The notes under the pieces were generated by a model. It did not search any database. It worked only from the letters and a program-made list of their open reading frames with translations, and was not told the DNA's origin. A stretch of 35,506 nt of DNA from Spirochaetaceae bacterium. GTDB lineage: Bacteria; Spirochaetota; Spirochaetia; DSM-27196; PWMO01. Position 1 is the first letter of the stretch. Each line of letters opens with the position of its first letter. The stretch is from the NCBI GenBank assembly GCA_007693945.1, contig RECP01000035.1, forward strand, positions 1 to 35,506, in the 5' to 3' direction. Made by a program: the position numbers and the translations under genes. This document shows, piece after piece, positions 1 through 7,370 of this stretch.

Positions 1-29
1 TAGCAAAGAAGACCGGGGAACAGTTGTAA
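1..29 (+). CDS. rplX: 50S ribosomal protein L24 (uL24), 3' end only
   Basis: Only the last codons are inside the window. Read in the frame that ends at TAA (27-29), positions 3-26 give AKKTGEQL, which fits the usual basic C-terminal end of L24. The gene order (rplX directly before rplE) is the standard spc operon order. The stop codon shares one base with the rplE start codon, so the two genes are probably translationally coupled. The call rests on eight residues plus context. Confidence 0.75.
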
Positions 30-589
30 TGGCGGCAGTAGCACAGTACGTACCGGAGTTGAAAACGCTGTACCAGAGTTCGGTTCGGGGGCAGCTGATG
101 GAGGAGTTCTCCTATCATTCGGTGATGGAGATTCCGCGGGTCGAGAAGATCATACTCAGCATGGGCGTCGGTGACGCTATCGTCAACAAGAAGTACCTGG
201 AGTCAGCCGTCTCGGAGTTGAGCCTGATCTCCGGCCAGCGAGCGGTGCGCACCAAGGCGCGCAAGTCGATCTCGAATTTCAAGCTGCGCGAAGGAATGGA
301 GATCGGAACCAAGGTCACCCTGCGTGGCGCTCGCATGTATGAGTTTCTTTATCGGCTGGTGAACATCGCGCTGCCGCGGGTCAAGGACTTCCGTGGCGTG
401 AACCCCAACGCGTTCGATGGCCACGGCAATTATTCGCTGGGCGTGACGGAGCAGATCATTTTCCCCGAAATCGATTATGACAAGATCGAGCGGGTCACGG
501 GAATGAACATCGTTATCGTCACTACCGCAAAGACGGACCAGGAAGCCAAGAGCCTTTTGCAGAAACTGGGAATGCCCTTCAGGAAATAG
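29..589 (+). CDS. rplE: 50S ribosomal protein L5 (uL5)
   Basis: Protein of 186 residues, close to the usual 178-187. L5 binds 5S rRNA and helps form the central protuberance of the large subunit. The family blocks are visible: [13 protein letters not shown] near residues 36-48, the [14 protein letters not shown] segment near 76-89, the [15 protein letters not shown] block near 109-123, and the [15 protein letters not shown] block near 138-152. The ATG overlaps the stop of the preceding rplX by one base. Second gene in the window of the spc operon. Confidence 0.98.
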   Translation: MAAVAQYVPELKTLYQSSVRGQLMEEFSYHSVMEIPRVEKIILSMGVGDAIVNKKYLESAVSELSLISGQRAVRTKARKSISNFKLREGMEIGTKVTLRGARMYEFLYRLVNIALPRVKDFRGVNPNAFDGHGNYSLGVTEQIIFPEIDYDKIERVTGMNIVIVTTAKTDQEAKSLLQKLGMPFRK

Positions 590-601
590 AGAGGAGATTG
601 C

Positions 602-787
602 ATGGCGAAGAAGTCGTTGATCGTAAAAGCGCAGAAGAAGGCCAAGTACTCCACGCGCCGGTACAATCGGTGCCGAGTGTGCGGAAGACCGCGCGGTTAC
701 ATGCGCAAGTTTCAGATGTGCAGGATCTGTTTCCGGAAACTGGCTAGCGAAGGCATGATACCTGGTGTGACCAAGTCGAGCTGGTAG
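602..787 (+). CDS. rpsN: 30S ribosomal protein S14, zinc-binding type (uS14, type Z)
   Basis: Protein of 61 residues, the size of the short zinc-binding form. Cys24, Cys27, Cys40 and Cys43 form a CxxC-x12-CxxC zinc ribbon, and the protein ends in KSSW as is typical of this form. It is part of the head of the small subunit, near the 3' major domain of 16S rRNA. A GAGGAG ribosome-binding site lies just before the ATG, 12 bp after rplE. No sign of a zinc-free paralogue in this window. Confidence 0.97.
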   Translation: MAKKSLIVKAQKKAKYSTRRYNRCRVCGRPRGYMRKFQMCRICFRKLASEGMIPGVTKSSW

Positions 788-798
788 GGAGAGAGTGT

Positions 799-1197
799 AT
801 GAGTGTTTCCGACCCTGTAGCCGATATGCTGACCAAGATTCGCAACGCCAGCACCGCGAAGTTCGAAAAGGTTGATATCAACCCTTCCAAACTGAAGCTG
901 GAAATAGTGAAGATTCTGAAGAACGAAGGGTTCATCAAGAACTTCAAGAAGGTCACGCAGGATGACAATACCGTGATCCGGATCTTCCTGAAGTACGACG
1001 AGAAGATGAATCCCATCATTCACGGAGTGCAAAAGATTTCGACGCCCGGACGCCGTGTATATTCCGGTTACAAGAAGATGCCGCGCGTCTACAACGGATA
1101 CGGCACCATTATCGTTTCCACGTCCTCGGGCGTGACCACGGGAAAGAAGGCGGCAGAACGCAAGGTGGGCGGCGAGCTCATCTGTTCTGTCTGGTAA
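799..1197 (+). CDS. rpsH: 30S ribosomal protein S8 (uS8)
   Basis: Protein of 132 residues, the normal length. It begins with the conserved [13 protein letters not shown] segment and ends with the family signature STSSGVTT...[10 protein letters not shown]8 binds the central domain of 16S rRNA. In E. coli it also represses translation of the spc operon by binding mRNA near rplE; whether that holds here cannot be judged from sequence alone. Spaced 11 bp from both neighbours, with a GGGAGAGAG-type ribosome-binding site. Confidence 0.98.
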   Translation: MSVSDPVADMLTKIRNASTAKFEKVDINPSKLKLEIVKILKNEGFIKNFKKVTQDDNTVIRIFLKYDEKMNPIIHGVQKISTPGRRVYSGYKKMPRVYNGYGTIIVSTSSGVTTGKKAAERKVGGELICSVW

Positions 1198-1208
1198 GGG
1201 AGAGAAGA

Positions 1209-1748
1209 ATGTCTCGTATCGGTAAGTTGCCGGTAAAGATACCGCAAGGTGTGAGTGTCAGCATCGAGAAGGACCGCGTCACCGTCAAAGGCCCCAAGGG
1301 AGCGTTGACGCAAGACTACCTGCCGTTGGTGGAGTTCCGCCTGGAAGATGAGCAGTGCGTGGTGACGCGCAATGAAGAGAGCAAGAAGGCGCGTTCTTTT
1401 CACGGTTTGTACCGCAAGCTGCTGGACAACATGGTGCACGGTGTCAGCCAGGGATTCAGCAAGACTCTGCTCATCAACGGTGTCGGGTACCGGGCCGAAG
1501 TTCAGGGAAAGAGTATTGTTCTGAACCTGGGGTATTCGATGCCGATCGAGTATCCGATTCCCGACGATCTGACCATTACCGCTGAAGGTCCCAACAAGAT
1601 CACCATCAGTGGCATCAATCGTCAGAGAGTCGGTCAGGCAGCCGCCGAAATACGATCCCTGCGCCCGCCCGAGCCGTACAAGGGCAAGGGTGTCAAGTAC
1701 GAAGACGAGACGATCATCCGCAAGGTCGGCAAAGCGGGAATCAAGTAG
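1209..1748 (+). CDS. rplF: 50S ribosomal protein L6 (uL6)
   Basis: Protein of 179 residues, the normal length. The N-terminus SRIGKLPVKIPQGV and the C-terminal block RSLRPPEPYKGKGVKYEDE are diagnostic. L6 has two similar beta-sheet domains and sits near the factor-binding region of the large subunit. Spaced 11 bp after rpsH with a GGGAGAGAAG ribosome-binding site. Ordinary member of the spc operon. Confidence 0.98.
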   Translation: MSRIGKLPVKIPQGVSVSIEKDRVTVKGPKGALTQDYLPLVEFRLEDEQCVVTRNEESKKARSFHGLYRKLLDNMVHGVSQGFSKTLLINGVGYRAEVQGKSIVLNLGYSMPIEYPIPDDLTITAEGPNKITISGINRQRVGQAAAEIRSLRPPEPYKGKGVKYEDETIIRKVGKAGIK

Positions 1749-1762
1749 AGCAGGATAACAGC

Positions 1763-2122
1763 ATGAAAACGCTACAGCTGAAACGAGCCAGGAAGCAGAA
1801 GCGCAAGATGCGGATACGCAAGCGCATCGTCGGTACCGCGGAGTGTCCGCGGCTGAGCGTATACAAAAGCAATCGCTATATCTATCTGCAAGCCATTGAT
1901 GATACCGCCGGGCGGACGATACTCGGTATGTCCACCGCGCACGGCCCGACCAGCGGGCTGAAGCGGAATGTCGAAGACGGGCTGAAGTTTGGACAAGCGT
2001 TCGGCGAGCAGCTCAAAGTCAGGCAGGTACACCGCGCGGTCTTTGATCGCAACGGAAACCTGTATCATGGTGTGATCAAGGCCGTGGCCGACGGTGCGCG
2101 CAAAGCCGGGATTGAGTTCTAG
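1763..2122 (+). CDS. rplR: 50S ribosomal protein L18 (uL18)
   Basis: Protein of 119 residues. The very basic N-terminus (residues 1-30) leads into [18 protein letters not shown], and the protein ends with the conserved [26 protein letters not shown] block. L18 binds 5S rRNA together with L5. It follows rplF by 14 bp and precedes rpsE by 9 bp. Confidence 0.97.
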   Translation: MKTLQLKRARKQKRKMRIRKRIVGTAECPRLSVYKSNRYIYLQAIDDTAGRTILGMSTAHGPTSGLKRNVEDGLKFGQAFGEQLKVRQVHRAVFDRNGNLYHGVIKAVADGARKAGIEF

Positions 2123-2131
2123 GGGGACAGT

Positions 2132-2629
2132 GTGGAACAGAATCGAGGGGATAGAGACCTCAGCGAGAAGCTGATCAAACTCAATCGCGTTGCCAAGGTT
2201 GTCAAGGGTGGTCGCAGATTCTCGTTTTCGGCGCTGGTGGTGGTCGGAGACAAGAACGGAACCGTGGGGTACGGGTACGGCAAGGCCAATGACGTCTCGG
2301 AAGCGATTCGCAAGGGCGTCGAGCGAGCCAAGGGTAATACGATCCGTGTCCCGATGCAGAAGGCGACCGTGCCGCACGAGATCGTCGGTGAGTTCAAGAG
2401 CGCGCGGGTGCTGATCAAGCCGGCGGCGCCGGGGACCGGCATCATAGCCGGCGGTCCGGTGCGCGCGGTTATGGAAGTCGGAGGAATCAACGATGTACAG
2501 AGCAAGTCACTGGGGTCACCCAATCCTCTGAATATCGTCAAGGCGGTCTTCCAGGGCCTGGACACCATGTTCGATGCGCGCGAAGTGGCACGCAACCGTG
2601 GCAAAACGGTCAAAGAGCTGTGGGGCTGA
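2132..2629 (+). CDS. rpsE: 30S ribosomal protein S5 (uS5)
   Basis: Protein of 165 residues starting at GTG, preceded by AGGGGGA. It has the N-terminal dsRNA-binding-like fold ([20 protein letters not shown], about residues 14-33) with the usual [15 protein letters not shown] loop, then the C-terminal domain with [13 protein letters not shown] near residues 96-108. S5 helps maintain decoding accuracy in the small-subunit body. An internal ATG in the coding region would cut off the conserved N-terminal block, so the GTG is preferred. Confidence 0.97.
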   Translation: MEQNRGDRDLSEKLIKLNRVAKVVKGGRRFSFSALVVVGDKNGTVGYGYGKANDVSEAIRKGVERAKGNTIRVPMQKATVPHEIVGEFKSARVLIKPAAPGTGIIAGGPVRAVMEVGGINDVQSKSLGSPNPLNIVKAVFQGLDTMFDAREVARNRGKTVKELWG

Positions 2630-2632
2630 CAG

Positions 2633-2812
2633 ATGAAGGTTCGAATTACGCTCGTCAAGAGTCCAATTGGCCGTAAGCCCACGCACGTGCGAACTGTCAG
2701 GGCACTGGGTTTGCGCAAGCTGCATCACTCGGTCGAGAAAGAGGCCAATCCCGCCATCATGGGAATGGTCAACCGGATTTCGTATCTGGTGCGTTGTGAG
2801 GAGATAGTCTGA
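2633..2812 (+). CDS. rpmD: 50S ribosomal protein L30 (uL30)
   Basis: Protein of 59 residues, found by direct translation of the gap between rpsE and rplO. It starts [19 protein letters not shown] and continues with [16 protein letters not shown], the typical L30 pattern, ending in CEEIV. Length matches bacterial L30 (about 58-60). The ATG is 3 bp after the rpsE stop and the TGA shares one base with the rplO ATG, so it is tightly coupled on both sides. Confidence 0.97.
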   Translation: MKVRITLVKSPIGRKPTHVRTVRALGLRKLHHSVEKEANPAIMGMVNRISYLVRCEEIV

Positions 2813-3246
2813 TGTTGAAGGCGCCGGAACTGAAAAAGAAGAAGCGCGTCGGCCGTGGACCCGGCAGCGGCAGGGGAAAGACGGCCGGCCGCGGGCACAA
2901 AGGGCAGAATGCGCGGTCCGGTGGTGGCGTTCGGCTCGGTTTTGAGGGTGGCCAGATGCCTCTCTACCGACGTATCGCACGAAGGGGGTTCTCGAACTCG
3001 CGGTTTAAAGTCGTCTACGATGTGGTCAACGTCGGCGATCTCGAGCGCGTGTTCGCGGACGGCGATGTCATTACTCCCGATGTGCTGAAGGCGCGGCGGC
3101 TGGTTCGCTCCAAGAGTCTGAGCATAAAGATCCTTGGCACCGGCGAGCTCAGCAAGAAGCTCACGCTGCAGGGACTCGAACTCTCGAAAGCTGCCCAGGA
3201 CAAAGTCCAGCAGGCCGGCGGGTCGATTGAGCAGCTCAAGGCGTAG
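2812..3246 (+). CDS. rplO: 50S ribosomal protein L15 (uL15)
   Basis: Protein of 144 residues. The Gly/Lys/Arg-rich N-terminus (KKKKRVGRGPGSGRGKTAGR) is the extension that reaches into the 23S rRNA core, followed by the diagnostic GFEGGQMPLYRRIARRGF near residues 43-60. L15 is a late-assembly protein of the large subunit. The start overlaps the rpmD stop by one base. secY follows after 9 bp, the usual order. Confidence 0.98.
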   Translation: MLKAPELKKKKRVGRGPGSGRGKTAGRGHKGQNARSGGGVRLGFEGGQMPLYRRIARRGFSNSRFKVVYDVVNVGDLERVFADGDVITPDVLKARRLVRSKSLSIKILGTGELSKKLTLQGLELSKAAQDKVQQAGGSIEQLKA

Positions 3247-3255
3247 GTAGGTTTC

Positions 3256-4575
3256 ATGGCTACGAACGCAATTGTCGACATATTCCGGATCCGTGATCTG
3301 CGCGAGCGCATCATCTTCACCTTTCTGATGCTGGTGGTGTTTCGCCTCGGTGCTACCATTCCAATTCCCGGAATCAACGTCAACGCGCTGCGGCTCTACT
3401 TCCAGACGCAGGCCGGTACCGGGATTTCGGTTACCGAGTATCTCGATTTCTTTGCCGGTGGAGCGTTCAGCCGCTTCTCGGTCTTCATGCTCGGTATCAT
3501 GCCGTATATCTCGATGTCGATCATCATGCAGCTGCTGCTGCTGGTGTTTCCGACGTTGAAGAAGATATCCGAGGAAGAAGGCGGTCGCAAACGCATCCAG
3601 CGTTATACCCGCTACGGCACTGTGGTGGTCTGTATCATCCAGTCGTTCGCGGTGGCGGTCTACGCGGACAGTATCCCTGACGCCATCACGTTGCCGCGCG
3701 GTCTCTACATGGTGGTCTCAATGCTGACGGTCACCGCGGGGACGGTCTTTCTGGTCTGGATCGGAGAACAGATCAATCAGCGGGGCATCGGCAACGGTAT
3801 ATCGCTGTTGATATTTGCCGGTATCGTGGCGCGCCTGCCGGCCGGGATCTGGGTCCTGATCCAGGATGTGCAGGCCGGAGATCTCAACCCGGTATTTGTG
3901 ATCGTAGTATTCCTTATGTTTGCCGTTGTGGTGGCGCTTGTTGTCTACGAGCAGCGCGGGCAGCGTAAGATACCGGTTCACTACGCCAAACGAGTGGTTG
4001 GACGCAAGCTCTACGGTGCGCAGAACACCTACGTTCCGTTCAAGATCAACCCTTCCGGTGTCATCCCGGTGATCTTCGCCGCCTCGGTTATGACGTTCCC
4101 GCTGCAGATCGCTCAGAGTCTGGGGCCCGACATTCGTTGGTTGCAGCAGGTGGCCATTTGGCTGCGCCCCGACGGCCCTGCCTACCTGATTACCTACACG
4201 CTGTTGATCATCTTCTTTGCCTATTTCTATACCCAGGTCACGCTGAATCCTATCGAGATCTCGAAGAATATTCGCGAGAACGGTGGTTCGATTCCGGGTA
4301 TTCGTTCGGAGAAGATGGAGGAGTACTTCTCACGCATATTAAACAGGATCATTCTGCCGGGTGCAATCTTCCTGGCGTTCATTGCCTTGATCCCGACGTT
4401 GGTACAGCAGCTGTTCAATTTTCCGGCGGAGCTGGCGTTTCTGATGGGCGGAACGTCGTTGCTTATCCTGGTGGGTGTGGACCTGGATCTCATGTCGCAG
4501 ATCGAGGGCCACCTCCGGATGCATCATCATGACGGCTTGACAAAGAAAGGGCGACTCAAGTCGCGCTATCTCTAG
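3256..4575 (+). CDS. secY: Protein translocase subunit SecY
   Basis: Protein of 439 residues, the normal length, with about ten hydrophobic segments. SecY is the pore of the SecYEG channel that passes unfolded proteins across or into the inner membrane. Family marks are the N-terminal [28 protein letters not shown] segment, [15 protein letters not shown] around residues 83-97, and the [22 protein letters not shown] cytoplasmic loop. The tail ends in a His-rich stretch (RMHHHDGL) and RYL. No adk, map or infA follows; rpmJ comes next after 14 bp. Confidence 0.98.
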   Translation: MATNAIVDIFRIRDLRERIIFTFLMLVVFRLGATIPIPGINVNALRLYFQTQAGTGISVTEYLDFFAGGAFSRFSVFMLGIMPYISMSIIMQLLLLVFPTLKKISEEEGGRKRIQRYTRYGTVVVCIIQSFAVAVYADSIPDAITLPRGLYMVVSMLTVTAGTVFLVWIGEQINQRGIGNGISLLIFAGIVARLPAGIWVLIQDVQAGDLNPVFVIVVFLMFAVVVALVVYEQRGQRKIPVHYAKRVVGRKLYGAQNTYVPFKINPSGVIPVIFAASVMTFPLQIAQSLGPDIRWLQQVAIWLRPDGPAYLITYTLLIIFFAYFYTQVTLNPIEISKNIRENGGSIPGIRSEKMEEYFSRILNRIILPGAIFLAFIALIPTLVQQLFNFPAELAFLMGGTSLLILVGVDLDLMSQIEGHLRMHHHDGLTKKGRLKSRYL

Positions 4576-4589
4576 AAGAGGATACGAGC

Positions 4590-4703
4590 ATGAAAGTTCG
4601 AGTAAGCGTAAAGCCTATGTGCGCCCACTGCAAAGTGATCCGTCGTCGCGGCGTGGTGCGCATTATCTGTTCCAACCCAAAACACAAACAGCGGCAGAGA
4701 TAG
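4590..4703 (+). CDS. rpmJ: 50S ribosomal protein L36 (bL36), zinc-binding form
   Basis: Protein of 37 residues, found by translating the gap between secY and rpsM. It starts [19 protein letters not shown]. Cys11, Cys14, Cys27 and His32 form the zinc site typical of this form, and the length is exactly that of the family. The ribosome-binding site is GAAGAGGA upstream of the ATG. It is 14 bp after secY and 9 bp before rpsM. Confidence 0.97.
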   Translation: MKVRVSVKPMCAHCKVIRRRGVVRIICSNPKHKQRQR

Positions 4704-4712
4704 GGGGATAGA

Positions 4713-5078
4713 ATGGCGCGTATCGCCGGCATTGACTTGCCCAACAAACACGTGGATATCGCATTGACATACATCTTCGGCATCGGCCGTTCGTCGGCAA
4801 TCGAGATCTGCAGAAAGACCGGTATTGACGCCGAACGGCGGATGAACGACCTTGGTCCGGAAGAGATCAACGAGCTGCGCAACGTTATCGAGAACGATTA
4901 TGCGGTCGAAGGGCGGCTTCGCACTGAAGTGTCACTGAACATCAAGCGGCTGATGGATATCGGCTGCTACCGCGGACTGCGCCACCGTAAAGGGTTGCCG
5001 GTTCGCGGCCAACGCACCCGGACCAATGCTCGTACCCGCAAAGGCAAGCGCAAGACCGTTGCAGGTAAGAAGAAGTAG
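4713..5078 (+). CDS. rpsM: 30S ribosomal protein S13 (uS13)
   Basis: Protein of 121 residues, the usual length. It starts with [24 protein letters not shown] and carries the C-terminal [24 protein letters not shown] block followed by a Lys-rich tail that reaches the tRNA sites. S13 lies in the head of the small subunit and contacts the large subunit. First gene of the alpha operon part, 9 bp after rpmJ. Confidence 0.98.
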   Translation: MARIAGIDLPNKHVDIALTYIFGIGRSSAIEICRKTGIDAERRMNDLGPEEINELRNVIENDYAVEGRLRTEVSLNIKRLMDIGCYRGLRHRKGLPVRGQRTRTNARTRKGKRKTVAGKKK

Positions 5079-5110
5079 TGGTCGAGTGCTGAATCGTCGG
5101 AGGTAGAGGC

Positions 5111-5491
5111 TTGGCTAAGGCAAAGAAGAAAAGAGAAAAGAAGTCGGTGTACGAAGGTAACGTCTACATTCAGGCGACCTTCAACAATACCATCGTTACC
5201 ATTACCGATCTCGCCGGTAATGGAATCTCGTGGGCCAGTGCCGGGGGATTAGGCTTTCGGGGCGCGAAGAAGTCGACACCGTACGCTGCGCAGACTACCG
5301 CGGAGGCCGCCGCTTCCAAGGCTCGCGACGTCGGATTGCAGGAGGTGCATGTCTACGTCAAGGGCCCCGGCGTTGGCCGAGAATCCGCGATTCGCTCGCT
5401 TGGCGCGCTTGGCCTGCGAGTCAAATCGATCAAGGACGTCACCCCGATCCCCCACAATGGATGCAGGGCGCGGAAGAGCCGCCGCGTATAA
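5111..5491 (+). CDS. rpsK: 30S ribosomal protein S11 (uS11)
   Basis: Protein of 126 residues. The start is TTG, chosen because a GGAGGTAGAG ribosome-binding site lies directly upstream and the reading then gives [12 protein letters not shown] before the conserved [12 protein letters not shown]. The C-terminal signature ([22 protein letters not shown]) is intact. S11 forms the platform of the small subunit near the E site. In E. coli rpsD follows; here it does not, and rpoA comes next after an unusually long 86-nt gap. Confidence 0.97.
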   Translation: MAKAKKKREKKSVYEGNVYIQATFNNTIVTITDLAGNGISWASAGGLGFRGAKKSTPYAAQTTAEAAASKARDVGLQEVHVYVKGPGVGRESAIRSLGALGLRVKSIKDVTPIPHNGCRARKSRRV

Positions 5492-5566
5492 ACGCTACGC
5501 GTTTCTCTGTCCGCAGTGCCGCGGAGACCGCGGTCTTGTTTTGGGTTGTCCCGTCCGTTGCGACAA
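5490..5566 (+). promoter_or_regulatory. Leader between rpsK and rpoA with three short inverted repeats
   Basis: The 86-nt gap before rpoA is much longer than other gaps in this operon. It holds three perfect inverted repeats: AAACGC-TAC-GCGTTT at 5490-5504 overlapping the rpsK stop; CCGCGG-AGA-CCGCGG at 5519-5533, followed by TCTTGTTTTG; and TTGTC/GACAA at 5546-5550 and 5562-5566, ending just before the rpoA ribosome-binding site. They could act as an attenuator, a processing site or a translation control element. The repeats are seen; the role is inferred. Confidence 0.4.
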
Positions 5567-5577
5567 GAGGAGTTAAG

Positions 5578-6654
5578 ATGGCACGTAAAAACCTTTTACG
5601 GGGTTTCAAGAAGCCCAAAGGCATCACATTTGAACACAGCGAAGTAACGCCCGATTATGGCAGATTCGTGGCGCAGCCGTTTGAACGCGGCTACGGCTGG
5701 ACAATCGGCAACGCGTTGCGACGCATCCTGCTCTCCTCGATCCAGGGATACGCGGTCACGGCCATACGGGTTACCAGTTACGATGGTGACGGTACCGCTC
5801 GGGTGCTGGCCAGCGAGTTCGATTCCATACCGGAGGTGGTTGAAGACACGCCGGAGATCATCAACAACATCAAGCAGTTACAGGTCGCACTGGCGCACGA
5901 GGTGGAGCAGCGTACCGTCTTCGTAGAACTCAAAGGCCCCGCAGAGATCAAGGGTGATGTGTTTGCCGTGGACGACAGTATCACCGTGATAAACAAAGAT
6001 CAGCCGATCATGACCCTGATGGGCAATGCACACGTTGAGATAGAAGTTCAGGTTGATTTTGGACGCGGCTACGTCCCGGCGGAGTTGAACGAGAAGTACA
6101 TTGAAGTCATCGGCACCATACCGATCGATTCGATCTTTTCCCCGGTACGTCGGGTTCGGTACAACGTCGAGAACACGCGTGTCGGGCAGCGTACGGATTT
6201 TGACAAGTTGATCTTTGAGGTCTGGACCGACGGGACCGTCACACCTGAGAATGCGGTGGCGGAAGCCGCCAAGATCGCCAAGGATCATTTCACCATCTTT
6301 ATCAACTTCGATGAGGATGATATCCTTGGCGATGACGATATCGATGAGGAAGAGGAGCGGATCCGCAAGCTGCTGGACACGCCGGTTGAAGAGCTGGAGC
6401 TCTCGGTGCGGTCAAGCAATTGTCTGAAGAACGCCAATATCCGCAGCATCGGGGACCTGACCTCGAGGACCGAAGAAGACATCGCCAAGACGCGTAACTT
6501 CGGCAAGAAGTCCTTGCAGGAAATCAAGGAAAAACTGAACGAGTGGAACCTGGCCCTGGGAATGACCGATTACAGTTCGTTGAAGAAAGCGCTGCGCGTC
6601 GAGCACGAGAAGCAGGAAGAGAAGGAAGAGAAGGAAGAGGAACATGAGGCATAG
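5578..6654 (+). CDS. rpoA: DNA-directed RNA polymerase subunit alpha
   Basis: Protein of 358 residues from the ATG at 5578, which has an AGAGGAG ribosome-binding site. The open frame extends upstream to 5230, but that part only shadows rpsK. The N-terminal domain, which dimerises and starts assembly of the core enzyme, is recognised by [23 protein letters not shown] near residues 38-60. The C-terminal domain begins around residue 270 and contains [21 protein letters not shown], including the arginine that contacts UP-element DNA. The interdomain linker and the tail are unusually acidic (runs of Asp/Glu near 240-260 and a Glu/Lys tail), making it longer than the usual 315-345. It overlaps rplQ by 11 bp. 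Confidence 0.97.
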   Translation: MARKNLLRGFKKPKGITFEHSEVTPDYGRFVAQPFERGYGWTIGNALRRILLSSIQGYAVTAIRVTSYDGDGTARVLASEFDSIPEVVEDTPEIINNIKQLQVALAHEVEQRTVFVELKGPAEIKGDVFAVDDSITVINKDQPIMTLMGNAHVEIEVQVDFGRGYVPAELNEKYIEVIGTIPIDSIFSPVRRVRYNVENTRVGQRTDFDKLIFEVWTDGTVTPENAVAEAAKIAKDHFTIFINFDEDDILGDDDIDEEEERIRKLLDTPVEELELSVRSSNCLKNANIRSIGDLTSRTEEDIAKTRNFGKKSLQEIKEKLNEWNLALGMTDYSSLKKALRVEHEKQEEKEEKEEEHEA

Positions 6655-7285
6655 GATCGGTTTCAATCGGCTCGGTCGGCGCCCTGCGCATCGCAAGGCG
6701 CTGAAGCGCAACATGGTTACGTCCCTGCTGCTGGAAGAACGAATCACGACCACCCAGACCAAAGCGGGCGAAGTGCGGCGCATGGCGGAAAAGATGGTGA
6801 CGCGAGCCAAGGAAGATACCGTCCACAATCGACGCATGGTTGGCCGCGAAATAAAGAACAAGAAAGCGCTCGCGAGGCTGTTTACCGAGATTGGGCCACG
6901 CTTCAAGAGTCGGGCGGGCGGCTACACCAGAGTACTGAAGCTCGGTCCGCGGGTTGGTGACGCCGCAGAGATGGTGCTGCTGGAGTTTGTCGATCGAGGT
7001 GACGCGGAGGTCGAGCAGCCGAAGAAAAAAAAGAAGAAGGCTGATGCAGACAAAAATGAATCGACAACCGCGGGTCAAACAGCCTCGAAGACCAGGTCTC
7101 CCAGGAGCGAGGGTCAGAAAGCGCAAGACGATGCGCCGACCGGCGGCGACGTGACAGCGGATGCTGCCGCGACTGAAAAGTCGGGCAGCCGGAAGAAGCG
7201 CAAGCAGGAGGCGGCGGACAAGACCGAAAGTGGCGAGCCTTCGGCCGGCGAAGAAAGCGTAACCGCGGCAGCCGACGGCGAGTAG
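6644..7285 (+). CDS. rplQ: 50S ribosomal protein L17 (bL17) with long C-terminal extension
   Basis: Protein of 213 residues; L17 is normally about 115-130. The core runs to about residue 117 ([20 protein letters not shown] at the start, [21 protein letters not shown] at the end). Residues 118-213 form a low-complexity tail rich in Lys, Glu, Ala, Ser and Thr, starting with a run of six lysines, and are probably disordered. L17 sits near the peptide exit tunnel, so a long tail could lie on the ribosome surface. The run of lysines is encoded by an A8 stretch that forms a slippery heptamer (separate entry). The start overlaps rpoA by 11 bp. No terminator was seen after the stop. Confidence 0.95.
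   Translation: MRHRIGFNRLGRRPAHRKALKRNMVTSLLLEERITTTQTKAGEVRRMAEKMVTRAKEDTVHNRRMVGREIKNKKALARLFTEIGPRFKSRAGGYTRVLKLGPRVGDAAEMVLLEFVDRGDAEVEQPKKKKKKADADKNESTTAGQTASKTRSPRSEGQKAQDDAPTGGDVTADAAATEKSGSRKKRKQEAADKTESGEPSAGEESVTAAADGE
7006..7085 (+). promoter_or_regulatory. Possible programmed -1 frameshift signal inside rplQ
   Basis: The heptamer A AAA AAG (7027-7033) lies in the zero frame exactly as in the E. coli dnaX slippery site. A Shine-Dalgarno-like GGAGGT (7006-7011) is 15 nt upstream. A 6-bp inverted repeat, AGGCTG (7038-7043) with CAGCCT (7080-7085), starts 4 nt downstream but has a long 36-nt loop. After a -1 slip the frame reads GAA GAA GGC TGA, so translation would stop at once and give a 133-residue L17 of normal length. 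The layout is seen; its use is inference, and the A8 run could also be simple low-complexity coding. Confidence 0.4.
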
Positions 7286-7370
7286 GCCGGCCGGGCGGTT
7301 CAAGTCTTCCCCTGAAGCAACCGATACAACGAACGAGGGCCCTGCGTCTCGGGGAGGTCGCGCAGAAACC

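Noticed and set aside
5230..5577. Upstream open extension of the rpoA frame over rpsK
   Set aside because: It is only the shadow of rpsK in another frame; the ATG at 5578 has a ribosome-binding site and gives the normal N-terminus of alpha.
6954..7154. Very basic +1-frame product across the end of rplQ
   Set aside because: The basic look comes from reading Lys/Glu-rich coding DNA out of frame; the slippery heptamer supports -1, not +1, shifting.
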